From Actinomadura atramentaria DSM 43919 (GTDB taxonomy: Bacteria; Actinomycetota; Actinomycetes; Streptosporangiales; Streptosporangiaceae), in assembly GCF_000381885.1 (NCBI RefSeq), contig NZ_KB907211.1, positions 1 through 64,000 on the forward strand: DNA of 64,000 bases, in the 5' to 3' direction. Positions 35,976 through 44,389 of this stretch are shown here, one piece after another. The position numbers and the translations under genes were made by a program. The notes beneath the pieces were generated by a model. That model was given only the letters and a program-made list of their open reading frames with translations. It ran no database searches and was not told the origin of the DNA. The number at the start of each line of letters is the position of its first letter. The stretch's first letter is position 1.

Positions 35976-36006
35976 TTGACCTCGACCAAGGTTGAGGATG
36001 AAGACT
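35976..36006 (+). promoter_or_regulatory. MerR-type promoter of the quinone oxidoreductase
   Basis: TTGACC (35976-35981) is separated by 19 bp from AAGACT (36001-36006). The near-palindrome CCTCGACC-AA-GGTTGAGG (35980-35997) fills the spacer. A 19-bp spacer with a centred dyad is characteristic of MerR-activated promoters. Confidence 0.6.
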
Positions 36007-36037
36007 CGTTCTTGTCGATACGAGAGGGGTGGGATTG

Positions 36038-37009
36038 ATGCGTGCTGTTCGGGTGACGCGGTTCGGGGGGCCTGAGGTGCTGGTCGCGGGGGACGTTCCC
36101 GTGCCGGAGCCGGGGGCGGGGCAGGTGCTCGTCCGCGTCGAGGTCGCGGAGATCAATTTTGTGGAGACGCAGATTCGGCGGGGGTTCACGCCCGGGCCAC
36201 CGCTGCCGGAGCCGCCGTACGTGCCGGGCGGCGGGGTTGCGGGGACCGTCGTCGGGGCCGACGCGGACGAGGGTTGGTCGGGGCGGCGGGTCGTGGTGCG
36301 GACGGCGGACGGGTTCGGTGGGAACGCCGAGTTCGCCGTCGCCGACCAGGCGCAGTTGGTCGCCGTCCCGGACGCGGTGCCGCTGACGGACGCCGCCGCG
36401 CTGCTCAACGACGGCTCGACCGCGCTCGGCCTGGTGGACAACGCGAAGATCCGGCCCGGCGAGCACGTCCTGGTCGAGGCGGCGGCGGGCGGCCTCGGCA
36501 GCCTGCTCGTGCAGCTCGCGCGGGCGGCGGGCGCGCACGTCGTCGGCGCGGCGAGCAGCGAGGAGAAGCTGGAGCTGGCGCGGAAGCTGGGCGCGGAGAC
36601 GGTCGTGGACTACTCGCGCGACGGCTGGACCGAGCGCGTCCGGGAGGCCACCGGCGGCGGGCCGGACCTGGTGTTCGACGGCGTCGGCGGCGCGCTCGGC
36701 CGCGCGGCGTTCGAGGCGACGGCGCGCGGCGGGCGGTTCTCCGTCCACGGGGCGTCCAGCGGCGGCGTCACCGAGATCAGGCCGGATGAGGCGGCCGAGC
36801 GCGGTGTGACGGTGCTCGGCATCGAGCAGCTTTTCCCGCTGTCCGATCCGGAGGGCGCGCGGGAGCGCGTCGAGCGGGCGCTGGCCGAGGCCGCCGCCGG
36901 ACGGCTCCGGCCCGTCGTCGGCCGGACGTTCCCGCTGGCCGACGCCGCAGCGGCGCACGCCACGATGGAGGCCCGCGCCGTGCCGGGGAAAACGCTGCTG
37001 CTCGTCTGA
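36038..37009 (+). CDS. Zinc-free quinone oxidoreductase / MDR family reductase
   Basis: This 323-residue medium-chain dehydrogenase/reductase is of the quinone oxidoreductase (Qor/zeta-crystallin) type. It has an N-terminal GroES-like domain (RAVRVTRFGGPEVL, PYVPGGGVAGTVVGA) and a cofactor domain with VLVEAAAGGLGSLLVQLARAAGAHVVG (the AxxGxG motif for NADPH). No zinc ligands of alcohol dehydrogenases are seen. It reduces quinones or enones, probably in redox stress. The ATG has GAGGGGTGGG upstream. It faces the merR gene and is probably controlled by a MerR regulator through the promoter at 35976. Confidence 0.88.
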   Translation: MRAVRVTRFGGPEVLVAGDVPVPEPGAGQVLVRVEVAEINFVETQIRRGFTPGPPLPEPPYVPGGGVAGTVVGADADEGWSGRRVVVRTADGFGGNAEFAVADQAQLVAVPDAVPLTDAAALLNDGSTALGLVDNAKIRPGEHVLVEAAAGGLGSLLVQLARAAGAHVVGAASSEEKLELARKLGAETVVDYSRDGWTERVREATGGGPDLVFDGVGGALGRAAFEATARGGRFSVHGASSGGVTEIRPDEAAERGVTVLGIEQLFPLSDPEGARERVERALAEAAAGRLRPVVGRTFPLADAAAAHATMEARAVPGKTLLLV

Positions 37010-37014
37010 CGGCT

Positions 37015-37419
37015 TCAGGGGTTCCAGAGCGACGCGGCGGTCCCGGCCTGGACGTGGGACTCGTAGGTGGCGACCTTGTGCTGGATGATCTCCAGGCAGG
37101 CGTCCAGTTCCGCGATCCTGGCGCGGACGGCGGACTCGTGCTCGCGGAGCAGCGCCAGCCGCTCGGGTTCGTTGCCCGGCCCGGCGCGGACGAGGTCCAC
37201 GAACGCGCGCAGCGTCGCCAGCGGCATCCCCGACGCGCGGAACCGGTTGCACAGCAGCAGCCACTCGACGTCCGCGCGCGTGTAGACGCGGCGGCCGCCC
37301 GCCGTGCGCGCGATCTCGCGCGGGAACAGGCCCTCCCGCTCGAAGAAGCGCAGCGCGTGGACGCCGAGTCCGGTCGCGGCCACGACGTCCCCGATCGACA
37401 GTTCGCCGGATTCGTCCAT
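37015..37419 (-). CDS. MerR family transcriptional regulator
   Basis: The 134-residue product has a MerR HTH (LSIGDVVAATGLGVHALRFFEREGLFP, GGRRVYTRADVEWLLLCNRFRASGMPL) and a coiled-coil dimerisation helix (RLALLREHESAVRARIAELDACLEIIQHKVATYESHV). No metal-binding cysteine pair is seen apart from LDACLE, so the effector is probably organic or redox. It is divergent from the SDR gene at 37473 with a MerR-type promoter between, and its 3' end faces the quinone oxidoreductase with a gap of 5 nt. It is likely the activator of both. Confidence 0.9.
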   Translation of the reverse strand: MDESGELSIGDVVAATGLGVHALRFFEREGLFPREIARTAGGRRVYTRADVEWLLLCNRFRASGMPLATLRAFVDLVRAGPGNEPERLALLREHESAVRARIAELDACLEIIQHKVATYESHVQAGTAASLWNP

Positions 37420-37434
37420 GAGCGAGAGCGTAGC

Positions 37435-37465
37435 TTGACCTAGAGTCGGCTCTAGTTCCTACGGT
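37435..37465 (+). promoter_or_regulatory. MerR-type promoter of the SDR gene
   Basis: TTGACC (37435-37440) and TACGGT (37460-37465) are separated by exactly 19 bp. The perfect dyad CTAGAG-TCGG-CTCTAG (37440-37455) is inside the spacer. The -10 box ends 7 nt before ATG 37473, so the transcript may be leaderless. Confidence 0.75.
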
Positions 37466-37472
37466 CGTCTCC

Positions 37473-38486
37473 ATGATCGGACAGCGAAGGATCGGAACGG
37501 GCTTCGACGCCCGCAGCACGGCGGACGACGTCCTGGCGGGCGTCGACCTCACCGGCCGGACGGCCCTGGTGACGGGCGGGTACTCGGGCCTCGGCCTGGC
37601 GGCGACGCGCGCGCTGGCGAAGGCGGGGGCGGCGGTGCTCGTCCCGGCGCGTCGCCCCGGGCGCGCGGCGGAGGCGCTGCGCGGCGTCCCCCGGGCGGAG
37701 GTCGCGGCGCTGGACCTGGCGGATCAGGCGAGCGTCCGGAGTTTCGCCGAGGACGTGGTCGCGCGGGGCCGGACGCTGGACATCGTCATCGCGGGCGCCG
37801 GGATCATGGCGTGCCCCGAAACGCGCGTCGGCCGCGGCTGGGAGGCGCACTTCGCGACCAACCACCTCGGGCACTTCGCGCTGGTCAACCGGCTGCGGCC
37901 GGTGCTCGCGGCGGACGCGCGGATCGTGTCGGTGGCGTCGTCGGGGCACTTCCTGTCGGACGTCCGCTGGGACGACCTCCACTTCCGCGACGGGTACGAC
38001 CGGTGGCTCGCCTACGCGCAGTCCAAGACGGCCAACGCGTTGTTCGCCGTGCAACTCGCCGCGTTCGGCGCGGCGGCGTTCGCGGTCCACCCCGGCAGCA
38101 TCCTGACGCCGCTGCAACGGCACGTCCCCGAGACCGAATGGGCCGGGCTCGGCTGGGTCGGGGCGGACGGCGGCGCGGCACCCGGCTTCAAGACGCCCGA
38201 ACAGGGCGCGGCGACCGGTGTCTGGGCGGCGACGAGCCCGCGCCTCGCGGACCTGCCCGGCGTGTACTGCCAGGACTGCGACGTCGCCGAACCCGCGCCG
38301 GGCGACGACATGCTCGTCGGCGGCGTCAAGCCGTGGGCGGTCGACCCGGCGTCGGCGGCGCGGCTGTGGACGCTGTCCGCTGAGCTGACCGGCGTGGACG
38401 CGTTCGGGCAGCGCGGGAACCCTGGGCGGCGCCCGTCCGTCTCGTGGGGAGGGGCGGAGCGTCCGTCCACGGTTGCGAGGAGCGTT
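37473..38486 (+). CDS. SDR family oxidoreductase without its own stop codon
   Basis: Residues 1-about 312 form a short-chain dehydrogenase of the protochlorophyllide-reductase-like / WW-oxidoreductase-like type: LTGRTALVTGGYSGLGLAATRAL (TGxxxGxG), DIVIAGAGIM in place of NNAG, FATNHLGHFALVNRL, and the Tyr-Lys pair YAQSKTANALF. Relatives usually end soon after LSAELTGV. Here the frame stays open through CAG at 38409, a short unrelated linker, and into the TerD gene, giving one 849-residue frame. TerD has its own GAGGAG site, so I list the two parts apart. It is probably MerR-activated. Confidence 0.8.
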
Positions 38487-40022
38487 ATGTCGTTGCAGAA
38501 GGGGGCGAACACCCCGGTGCCCGCCGCGTCCGTCCGGGTCGAGCTGGGCTGGCGGGACGGGCCGGGCACGCCGGACGCGGACGCGTCCGCGCTGCTCGTC
38601 GGCGGCGACGGGCGCGTCCGGTCCGACGACGACTTCGTCTTCTACAACCAGCCCGCGCACGCGTCGGGCGCGGTGCGGCACGAGGGCAAGCAGCGCGGGC
38701 CGGTCGTCACGGACGTGCTGGCCGCCGACCTGGAGCGCGTCGAGCCCGCCGTGGAGAAGATCGTCATCGCGGCGTCGGCGGACGGCGGCACGTTCGCGCG
38801 GTTCGACGGGCTGTACGTGCGGGTCGTGGACGCGGCGAGCGGCACGGAGATCGCCCGGTTCGACAGCAGCGGCGCGACGAGCGAGACGGCGTTCGTCCTC
38901 GGGGAGCTGTACCGGCGGCAGGGCGCGTGGAAGTTCCGGGCGGTCGGGCAGGGGTACGACTCGGGGCTGGCCGGGCTGGCGACGGACTTCGGGATCAGCG
39001 TGGACGACGCGCCGCCGCCCGCGCCGCCGCAGCCGCCCGCGCCGCCGGTCCCGCCGCCGCCCGCGCCCGCCGCGCCCGAGCAGCAGTACGCGCCGCCGCC
39101 TCCGCCGCCCGGTGGGCAGTACGTTCCGCCGCCTCCGCCCCCGGGTGGGCCGTACGTCCCGCCTCCGCCGCCCGGCGGGCAGTACGCGCCCCCGCCTCCG
39201 CCGGGGCAGTACACGCCGCCGCCTCCGCCGGGGCAGTACACGCCGCCGCCTCCGCCGGGGCAGTACGCGCCGCCGCCTCCGCCGCCGGGCGGGCCGTACG
39301 TTCCGCCGCCCCCGCCGGGCGGGCAGTACGCGCCGCCGCCCGCCGCGCAGCCGCCCGTGCAGCCATCCGTGCAGCCGCCCGCGCAGCCCGGCGGGAAGAT
39401 CTCGCTGACCAAGAGCGCGCCGTCCGTCTCGCTCACCAAGCACGGCGCGACGTCGGGCAACATGCGCGTCAACCTCAACTGGACGGCCCGCGAGGGCGCG
39501 GCGCGCGGCCGCCTCGGCAAGCGGCGGCGCGGCCTGGACCTCGACCTGGACCTGTGCGCCCTGTGGGAGCTGACCGACGGGCGGCGCGGCATCGTCCACG
39601 CGGTCGGCGACATGGGCGCGCTCGACCGCCCGCCCTACCTGCAGCTCGACAAGGACGACCGCACCGGCACCGTCGAGACCGGCGAGAACCTGACGATCAA
39701 CCTGGACTTCACGGCGAAGTTCAAGCGCATCCTGGTGTTCGCCGAGATCTACGACGGCGCGGACGACTTCCGGGGCCTCGACGCGACCGCCACGCTGTAC
39801 CCGGTCGGCTCCCCGCCGATCGACATGCGCATGGACGACTGCGCGGACGCGTCCCGCGACGCCGTCCTCGCGCTGATCGAGAACGTGAACGGCGAACTGG
39901 TCGTCCGCCGGGAGGGCCGCTTCATCCTGCCCCCGCCGGGCCGCCCGCGCTGGGGCAAGATGGCCGTCGACGAGGCGTACAACTGGAACCTGGAGTGGGT
40001 GGCCTCCCGAGGCAAGGACTGA
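38487..40022 (+). CDS. Two-domain TerD family protein with proline-rich linker
   Basis: From ATG 38487 (GAGGAG 4 nt upstream), 511 residues encode a TerD domain (MSLQKGANTPVPAASVRVELGW, LLVGGDGRVRSDDDFVFYNQP, FARFDGLYVRVVDAASG, FRAVGQGYDSGLAGL; about 1-172). A 130-residue linker of PPPPPGGQY/PGQYTPPPP repeats follows, then a second TerD/TerA-like domain (NLNWTAREGAARGRLGKRRRGLDLDLDLCALWEL, LDFTAKFKRILVFAEIYDGADDFRGLD). TerD domains bind calcium and are part of tellurite and stress systems of uncertain biochemistry. No terA, terC or terZ homologue is nearby. The frame is continuous with the SDR upstream. Confidence 0.88.
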   Translation: MSLQKGANTPVPAASVRVELGWRDGPGTPDADASALLVGGDGRVRSDDDFVFYNQPAHASGAVRHEGKQRGPVVTDVLAADLERVEPAVEKIVIAASADGGTFARFDGLYVRVVDAASGTEIARFDSSGATSETAFVLGELYRRQGAWKFRAVGQGYDSGLAGLATDFGISVDDAPPPAPPQPPAPPVPPPPAPAAPEQQYAPPPPPPGGQYVPPPPPPGGPYVPPPPPGGQYAPPPPPGQYTPPPPPGQYTPPPPPGQYAPPPPPPGGPYVPPPPPGGQYAPPPAAQPPVQPSVQPPAQPGGKISLTKSAPSVSLTKHGATSGNMRVNLNWTAREGAARGRLGKRRRGLDLDLDLCALWELTDGRRGIVHAVGDMGALDRPPYLQLDKDDRTGTVETGENLTINLDFTAKFKRILVFAEIYDGADDFRGLDATATLYPVGSPPIDMRMDDCADASRDAVLALIENVNGELVVRREGRFILPPPGRPRWGKMAVDEAYNWNLEWVASRGKD

Positions 40023-40083
40023 TTGCCCCGGGGCCTGCCCCCGCACCGCCGAAGACGGCGCGCCTTACGACGGCCGCACGGCC

Positions 40084-40359
40084 GCTCGCCTGGCGGCTCG
40101 CGGCCGTGCGGGTACGGGCCGGCCGTACCTGCGCGGGGTTGTCTGCCGGGCGCGGGTCAGCGCGGACGCGTGGTTGCTCGCCTGACGGCTCGTGGTCGTG
40201 CGGGTGCGGGTCGGCCGTGCCTGCGTGGGGTTGTCTGCGGGGTGCGGGTTAGTGCGGCCGTGTGGTTGCTCGCCTGGCGGCTCGTGGTCGTGCGGGTGTG
40301 GGTCGGTCGTCTCTCCACGTTGGGGCTGTCTGCCGGGCGCGTTTTCGCATGCGCGCCCG
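40084..40359. repeat. Three tandem copies of a 92-bp unit
   Basis: The unit starts GCTCGCCTGGCGGCTCG and recurs at 40084, 40176 and 40268, exactly 92 bp apart. Copies 1 and 2 are about 85% identical, and copy 3 decays in its second half. A further GGGCTGTCTGTTGGGTGCGG near 40372 looks like a partial fourth copy. It fills the roughly 380-nt gap between the TerD and HhH genes. No unique spacers exist, and no promoter or gene is seen in it. Confidence 0.85.
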
Positions 40360-40401
40360 GCTGTGCCTGAATCGGGCTGTCTGTTGGGTGCGGGTGGGTG
40401 G

Positions 40402-41040
40402 TCAGGTTTCTCGGGTGATGCTGTCCGCCAGGCGTTTGTTGCGGGCTACGCGGACGAGGCCCGCGGTGAGGCGGGCGATGTCCTTGGCGGGGACCTCCTT
40501 GGCGAGGCGGTTCGGGTCGTGGGGGAGGCCGAGGCGGTCCGCGCCCTTGAGGGCGAGCGGGTCGACGTAGGGGCGCAGCCACGGCCAGACGGCCTGGGCC
40601 TCGCGGCAGAAGATCGCCGCGCCGGTCGGGCCGATGCCGGGGAAGCCCTCCAGCAGTTCGGCGGCGCGGTCGGGGTCGCGGTCGGCCTTGGCGGGGAGAC
40701 GGCGCAGGTCGCCGCCGTACTCGTCCCGCACGATCTCGGCCATGCGGCCGAGCCGGGTGGCGGTGCCCTCGTCGTAGCGGCGGTAGTGGCCGCGGCCGAG
40801 CGCGTCCACCCGCTGCTGCCAGGTCAGCGTCAGCATGCCGGCGGACGTCCCGCCCCCGGCGGCGAACAGTTCGCGGGCGGCGGCGACGGCGATGTCGGCG
40901 GAGATGCGGGCGCTGAGCAGGTTCGTCAGCACGAGCAGCTTCCACAGGGCGGCGGGCTGGTCCTTGACGGCGACGCCCGCGTCCTCGGCGTACGTGCGCC
41001 GCCCCGCCCGGTCCATCAGCTTCTTCGTCGTGGCGTCCAT
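40402..41040 (-). CDS. HhH-GPD / endonuclease III-like protein
   Basis: This 212-residue protein belongs to the helix-hairpin-helix DNA glycosylase superfamily. The diagnostic part is LLEGFPGIGPTGAAIFCREAQ, preceded by LLVLTNLLSARISADIAVAAARELF. It lacks the C-terminal cysteines of a 4Fe-4S cluster and no clear catalytic Lys/Asp pair of endonuclease III is seen; VDP in PYVDPLALKG may hold an acidic residue. Base-excision activity is possible but unproven. It lies just upstream of rnhB in the same direction with no overlap. Confidence 0.75.
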   Translation of the reverse strand: MDATTKKLMDRAGRRTYAEDAGVAVKDQPAALWKLLVLTNLLSARISADIAVAAARELFAAGGGTSAGMLTLTWQQRVDALGRGHYRRYDEGTATRLGRMAEIVRDEYGGDLRRLPAKADRDPDRAAELLEGFPGIGPTGAAIFCREAQAVWPWLRPYVDPLALKGADRLGLPHDPNRLAKEVPAKDIARLTAGLVRVARNKRLADSITRET

Positions 41041-41077
41041 GCGGCCCGCCCTACCCGCGCGCCGCCGGTTGACGCGC

Positions 41078-41836
41078 CTACAGCAGGCTGAGCTGGCCCT
41101 CGCCCGCGTTGGGGTCGCGGTGCTTCTTCAGGTGCCGCCAGCGCGGAAGATCGTCCAGGTAGGACCAGCTCAGCCGGTGGTGCGGCGTCGGCCCGTGCTC
41201 GGCGAGCGCGGCCTGGTGGACGGGCGAGGGATAGCCCGCCGAGTCCGCGAACCCGTAGCCGGGGTGCTCGGCGGCGAGCCCGGCCATGAGCCGGTCCCGG
41301 TGGACCTTGGCGAGGACGGACGCGGCGGCGACCGTCACCGACCGCTGGTCGGCCTTGACCTCGCAGCGGACCCGCCACGGCGAGCCGAGGAAGTCGTGGC
41401 TCCCGTCGAGCAGGACGACGTCGGGCGGTTCGGGCAGCTCCGCGAGCGCCCGCCGCGCGGCGAGCCGCAGCGCGGCGGTCATCCCGAGGTCGTCGATCTC
41501 GGCGGGGGAGGCCGCGCCGATCGCGTGCCCGGCGAGCCATCCGGGCAGGACGCCCGCGAACGCGTCCCGGTGCGCCTCGGTGAGCAGTTTGGAGTCGGTG
41601 AGGCGGACGCGTTTCCCGCCCCGTCCCGGCAGGTCCGGCGGGTCGGACAGATCGGTCACGGCGGCGCAGACCACGACGGGCCCGGCCCACGCGCCGCGCC
41701 CGACCTCGTCGATCCCGGCGATCCGCACGGGGCCGAGGGCGGCGCGCAGGTCGCGCTCGATCGCGTATCCGGCGGCGGCGCGCGCCCGCCGGGGCGCGGC
41801 GGCCAGGCCGGGCAGAGTCTCAGGGCTGTCCTTCAT
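41078..41836 (-). CDS. rnhB: Ribonuclease HII
   Basis: The 252-residue RNase HII cuts ribonucleotides embedded in DNA. It shows [22 protein letters not shown] (first catalytic Asp-Glu), [20 protein letters not shown] in place of the more common GNH, and [25 protein letters not shown] with Asp. The [23 protein letters not shown] tail is typical. It ends with GQLSLL. No Shine-Dalgarno site was judged decisive; ATG 41836 fits the family length. Confidence 0.95.
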   Translation of the reverse strand: MKDSPETLPGLAAAPRRARAAAGYAIERDLRAALGPVRIAGIDEVGRGAWAGPVVVCAAVTDLSDPPDLPGRGGKRVRLTDSKLLTEAHRDAFAGVLPGWLAGHAIGAASPAEIDDLGMTAALRLAARRALAELPEPPDVVLLDGSHDFLGSPWRVRCEVKADQRSVTVAAASVLAKVHRDRLMAGLAAEHPGYGFADSAGYPSPVHQAALAEHGPTPHHRLSWSYLDDLPRWRHLKKHRDPNAGEGQLSLL

Positions 41837-41856
41837 CGCGGCCCGAGCCTACGGCG

Positions 41857-42462
41857 TCACAGCCACCCGTTGTGCCGGGCCGTGCCGACCGCCTCGATCC
41901 GGTTCCGCGCGCCCGTCTTCCCGATCGCGGACGACAGGTAGTTGCGGACGGTGCTCTCCGACAGGTGCAGCGCGGCGGCGACGTCCGCGACGGTCGCGCC
42001 GTCGGCGGCGGCAGCCAGCACCTCCCGCTCCCGCGCGGTCAGCGGGTTCGGCCCGACCGACAGGGCGGCGGCGGCCAGCGCCGGGTCGATGACGCGCTCG
42101 CCCGCGAGGACGCGGCGGATCGCGGCGACCAGGTCCTCGATCGGGCCGTCCTTGACGAGGAACCCGCCCGCGCCCGCGTCCATCGCGCGGCGCAGGTAGC
42201 CGGGCCGCCCGAACGTGGTGACGATCAGCACCCGGCAGCCGGGCAGCCGGTCGCGCAGGTCGGCGGCGAGGTCGAGGCCGCTGCGGCCGGGCAGCTCGAT
42301 GTCCAGGACGGCGATGTCCGGCCGTGCGGCCAGGGCCTCGTCCAGCACGCGGGCCCCGTCCCCGACCTGCGCGACGACCTCGATGTCGTCCTCCAGCCCG
42401 AGCAGCAGGGCCAGTGCGCCGCGCATCATGCCCTGGTCCTCGGCGAGCAGCACTCTGATCAC
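41857..42462 (-). CDS. LuxR-type response regulator
   Basis: This 201-residue NarL/LuxR-type regulator has a receiver domain (IRVLLAEDQGMMRGAL, phospho-Asp in PDIAVLDIELPGRSG, Thr in VLIVTTFGRP, Lys in GFLVKDGP) and a LuxR HTH (NPLTAREREVLAAAADGATVADVAAALHLSESTVRNYLSSAIGKTGARNRIEA). It starts at GTG 42462 and overlaps the kinase stop (GTGA), so kinase and regulator are coupled. It is the last of a four-gene operon with the ABC transporter. Confidence 0.93.
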   Translation of the reverse strand: MIRVLLAEDQGMMRGALALLLGLEDDIEVVAQVGDGARVLDEALAARPDIAVLDIELPGRSGLDLAADLRDRLPGCRVLIVTTFGRPGYLRRAMDAGAGGFLVKDGPIEDLVAAIRRVLAGERVIDPALAAAALSVGPNPLTAREREVLAAAADGATVADVAAALHLSESTVRNYLSSAIGKTGARNRIEAVGTARHNGWL

Positions 42463-43664
42463 GCCGGGAATTCTTCCGTGCCGACGGTGACGGTGAGCAG
42501 GAAGCCCCCGTCCGGGCGGGGCCCGGCGGCGACCTCGCCGCCCGCCTCTCCGACGCGCTCGCGCAGGCCCCGCAGCCCGTGGCCGCCGCGCGGAGCGCCG
42601 CCGCGCCCGTCGTCCGCGACCTCCAGGACGGCCGAGCCGCCGCCGTTGCGGAGCGTCAGCGTGCAGGTCCGCGCGCCGCTGTGCCGGATGACGTTGGTGA
42701 CGCCCTCCCGCACGGCCCAGCCGAGCAGCGCGTCGGCGGCGTCCGGCAGCGGCGGCCCGGTCCGGCGGACGACCGGTTCCACCCCGGCGTCGGCGAGCGC
42801 CGCGCGCGCCGCCTCGAACTCGGCGGCGAGCCCCCGCCCCCGGTACCCGGCGACGGCCTGCCGGACCTCGCCCAGCGCCTCCCGCCCGACGGTCTCGATG
42901 TCGGCGGCCTGCTGCGCGGCGACCGCCGGGTCGCGCCCGGCGACGAGCCGGACGGCCTGCGCCTTCACCACCATCAGCGACAGCGTGTGCCCGAGCAGGT
43001 CGTGCAGGTCCCGGGAGAACCGCAGCCGCTCCCGTTCGACGGCGGCCTCGGCCAGTTCCTCGCGGGCGTCGCGCAGCATCCCGATGAGCAGGAACAGCCG
43101 GATGACGATCGCCGTGACGAGCGCGGCCGTGCCCGTCACCCACAGCGCGCTGATCGCCGCGTCCCAGGCGAGGCCGCCGAGCCGCGCGGCGGCCGTCACC
43201 GGGACCGTCGCGCCGCCGATGACCAGCAGCATCGCCCACTCGATGCCGCCGCCGGGCCGGGGGAGGTGCCCGGCGACCGCGCCCGCCGCGACGCCGAGGA
43301 CGCCGACCGCCGCGAGCCACGGGCGGCCGAGCCAGCCGAGCGCGGCGGCGGTCGCGGCGGTCTGCGCGGCGAGCAGCGCGAGCGGCAGCCGCATCGGGTA
43401 CCGGGCGTCGAACACCGTGCGCAGCGTCGCCGCGTACAGGACGGCGACGGCCGCGATCAGGGCCAGCCCGGCCCACCGGTGGCCTCCGCTCCCGGACAGG
43501 GCGTCGGACAGCGGCCAGCCGAGCGCGGCGATCCAGATCATCAGCCCGCGGTCGTCCGGCCCGCCGTCGGCGTGGACGAGGTCGATCGGCGGGCGGCGGC
43601 GGGTCATGCGCCGCATCTGGCCATCGCTGTCCGTTCCATACCGCGAACGTACCGATTCGCTCAT
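42459..43664 (-). CDS. Sensor histidine kinase, NarX/LiaS-like
   Basis: The 401-residue kinase has 5-6 membrane helices (about 40-190), a HisKA_3 phosphoacceptor region (RFSRDLHDLLGHTLSLMVVKAQAVR, His in DLHD) and a HATPase domain with REGVTNVIRHSGA and DDGRGGAPRGGHGLRGLRERV. Such kinases of the DesK type sense membrane state or antibiotics. ATG 43664 overlaps the ABC permease stop (ATGA). It pairs with the response regulator and probably controls the ABC exporter, as in many actinobacterial antibiotic-response operons. Confidence 0.92.
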   Translation of the reverse strand: MSESVRSRYGTDSDGQMRRMTRRRPPIDLVHADGGPDDRGLMIWIAALGWPLSDALSGSGGHRWAGLALIAAVAVLYAATLRTVFDARYPMRLPLALLAAQTAATAAALGWLGRPWLAAVGVLGVAAGAVAGHLPRPGGGIEWAMLLVIGGATVPVTAAARLGGLAWDAAISALWVTGTAALVTAIVIRLFLLIGMLRDAREELAEAAVERERLRFSRDLHDLLGHTLSLMVVKAQAVRLVAGRDPAVAAQQAADIETVGREALGEVRQAVAGYRGRGLAAEFEAARAALADAGVEPVVRRTGPPLPDAADALLGWAVREGVTNVIRHSGARTCTLTLRNGGGSAVLEVADDGRGGAPRGGHGLRGLRERVGEAGGEVAAGPRPDGGFLLTVTVGTEEFPA

Positions 43665-44389
43665 CCGCGCCGGACCGCGCGGCGGCACGCATAGGTCGCG
43701 AACACGGTGAACAGGGCCGCCCAGCCGGCCAGGACCGCGACGGTCGAGGCCGCGGGCGCGCCGCCGTCCGCGACGGCCCACGCCAGGTCGCCGTACCGGT
43801 TGACGGGCGTGGCGCGCGCGACGTCGGCGAGCCAGCCGGGGAACTTCGCGATCGGGAACCACAGCCCGCCCAGCATGGAAAGCCCCAGGTAGAACGCCAT
43901 CCCGGCGAGCTGCGCGAGGCGCGGCGGCAGCGTGTACCCGAGGCCGGTGGACAGGACGGCCAGCGGCGTGACGCCGAGCCACAGCAGCAGGACGACCGCG
44001 ACCCAGCGCGCGGGGCTGAGGCCGACGCCGTCCACCAGGCCGCCCGCCAGGCAGACGGCCGCGATCGGCGGCGCGGACGCGACGACCGCGCAGACCGTCC
44101 GGCCGACGACGACCTCCACCGGCCGGATCGGCAGCAGCCGCAGTTGCGCGATCCAGCCGAGCGGCTTGTCCTCCGCGATGGCGACGCCGCCGTTCATCAC
44201 CGCCCCGACCGCCCCGAACCCGGCCATTCCGACCATCGCGTAGACGGCGGCGTCGCGGCCGTCGCCCCCCGCGATGTCGAGATTGGTGAACACCAGGTAC
44301 ATCATCAGCGGCGACACCAGGCACATCGCGAGATAGCCGCCGTCGCGGAGCAGGCGCGTCACTTCGAGGCGGGTGTAGGCGAGGATCAT
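43661..44389 (-). CDS. ABC-2 type transporter permease
   Basis: This 242-residue membrane protein is an ABC-2-type export permease: [17 protein letters not shown], six hydrophobic helices, and the [39 protein letters not shown] segment typical of DrrB-like permeases. The ATG overlaps the ATPase stop. With the adjacent ATPase it forms an exporter for a lipid or drug-like compound. Confidence 0.9.
   Translation of the reverse strand: MILAYTRLEVTRLLRDGGYLAMCLVSPLMMYLVFTNLDIAGGDGRDAAVYAMVGMAGFGAVGAVMNGGVAIAEDKPLGWIAQLRLLPIRPVEVVVGRTVCAVVASAPPIAAVCLAGGLVDGVGLSPARWVAVVLLLWLGVTPLAVLSTGLGYTLPPRLAQLAGMAFYLGLSMLGGLWFPIAKFPGWLADVARATPVNRYGDLAWAVADGGAPAASTVAVLAGWAALFTVFATYACRRAVRRG

Noticed and set aside
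31304-37552. 2082-codon open frame on the minus strand
   Set aside because: It is antisense to nrdR, nrdJ and the quinone oxidoreductase gene, with low-complexity Arg/Pro-rich sequence, and results from the high GC content.
40084-40400. CRISPR array
   Set aside because: The 92-bp units adjoin directly with no unique spacers, and no cas genes are present.
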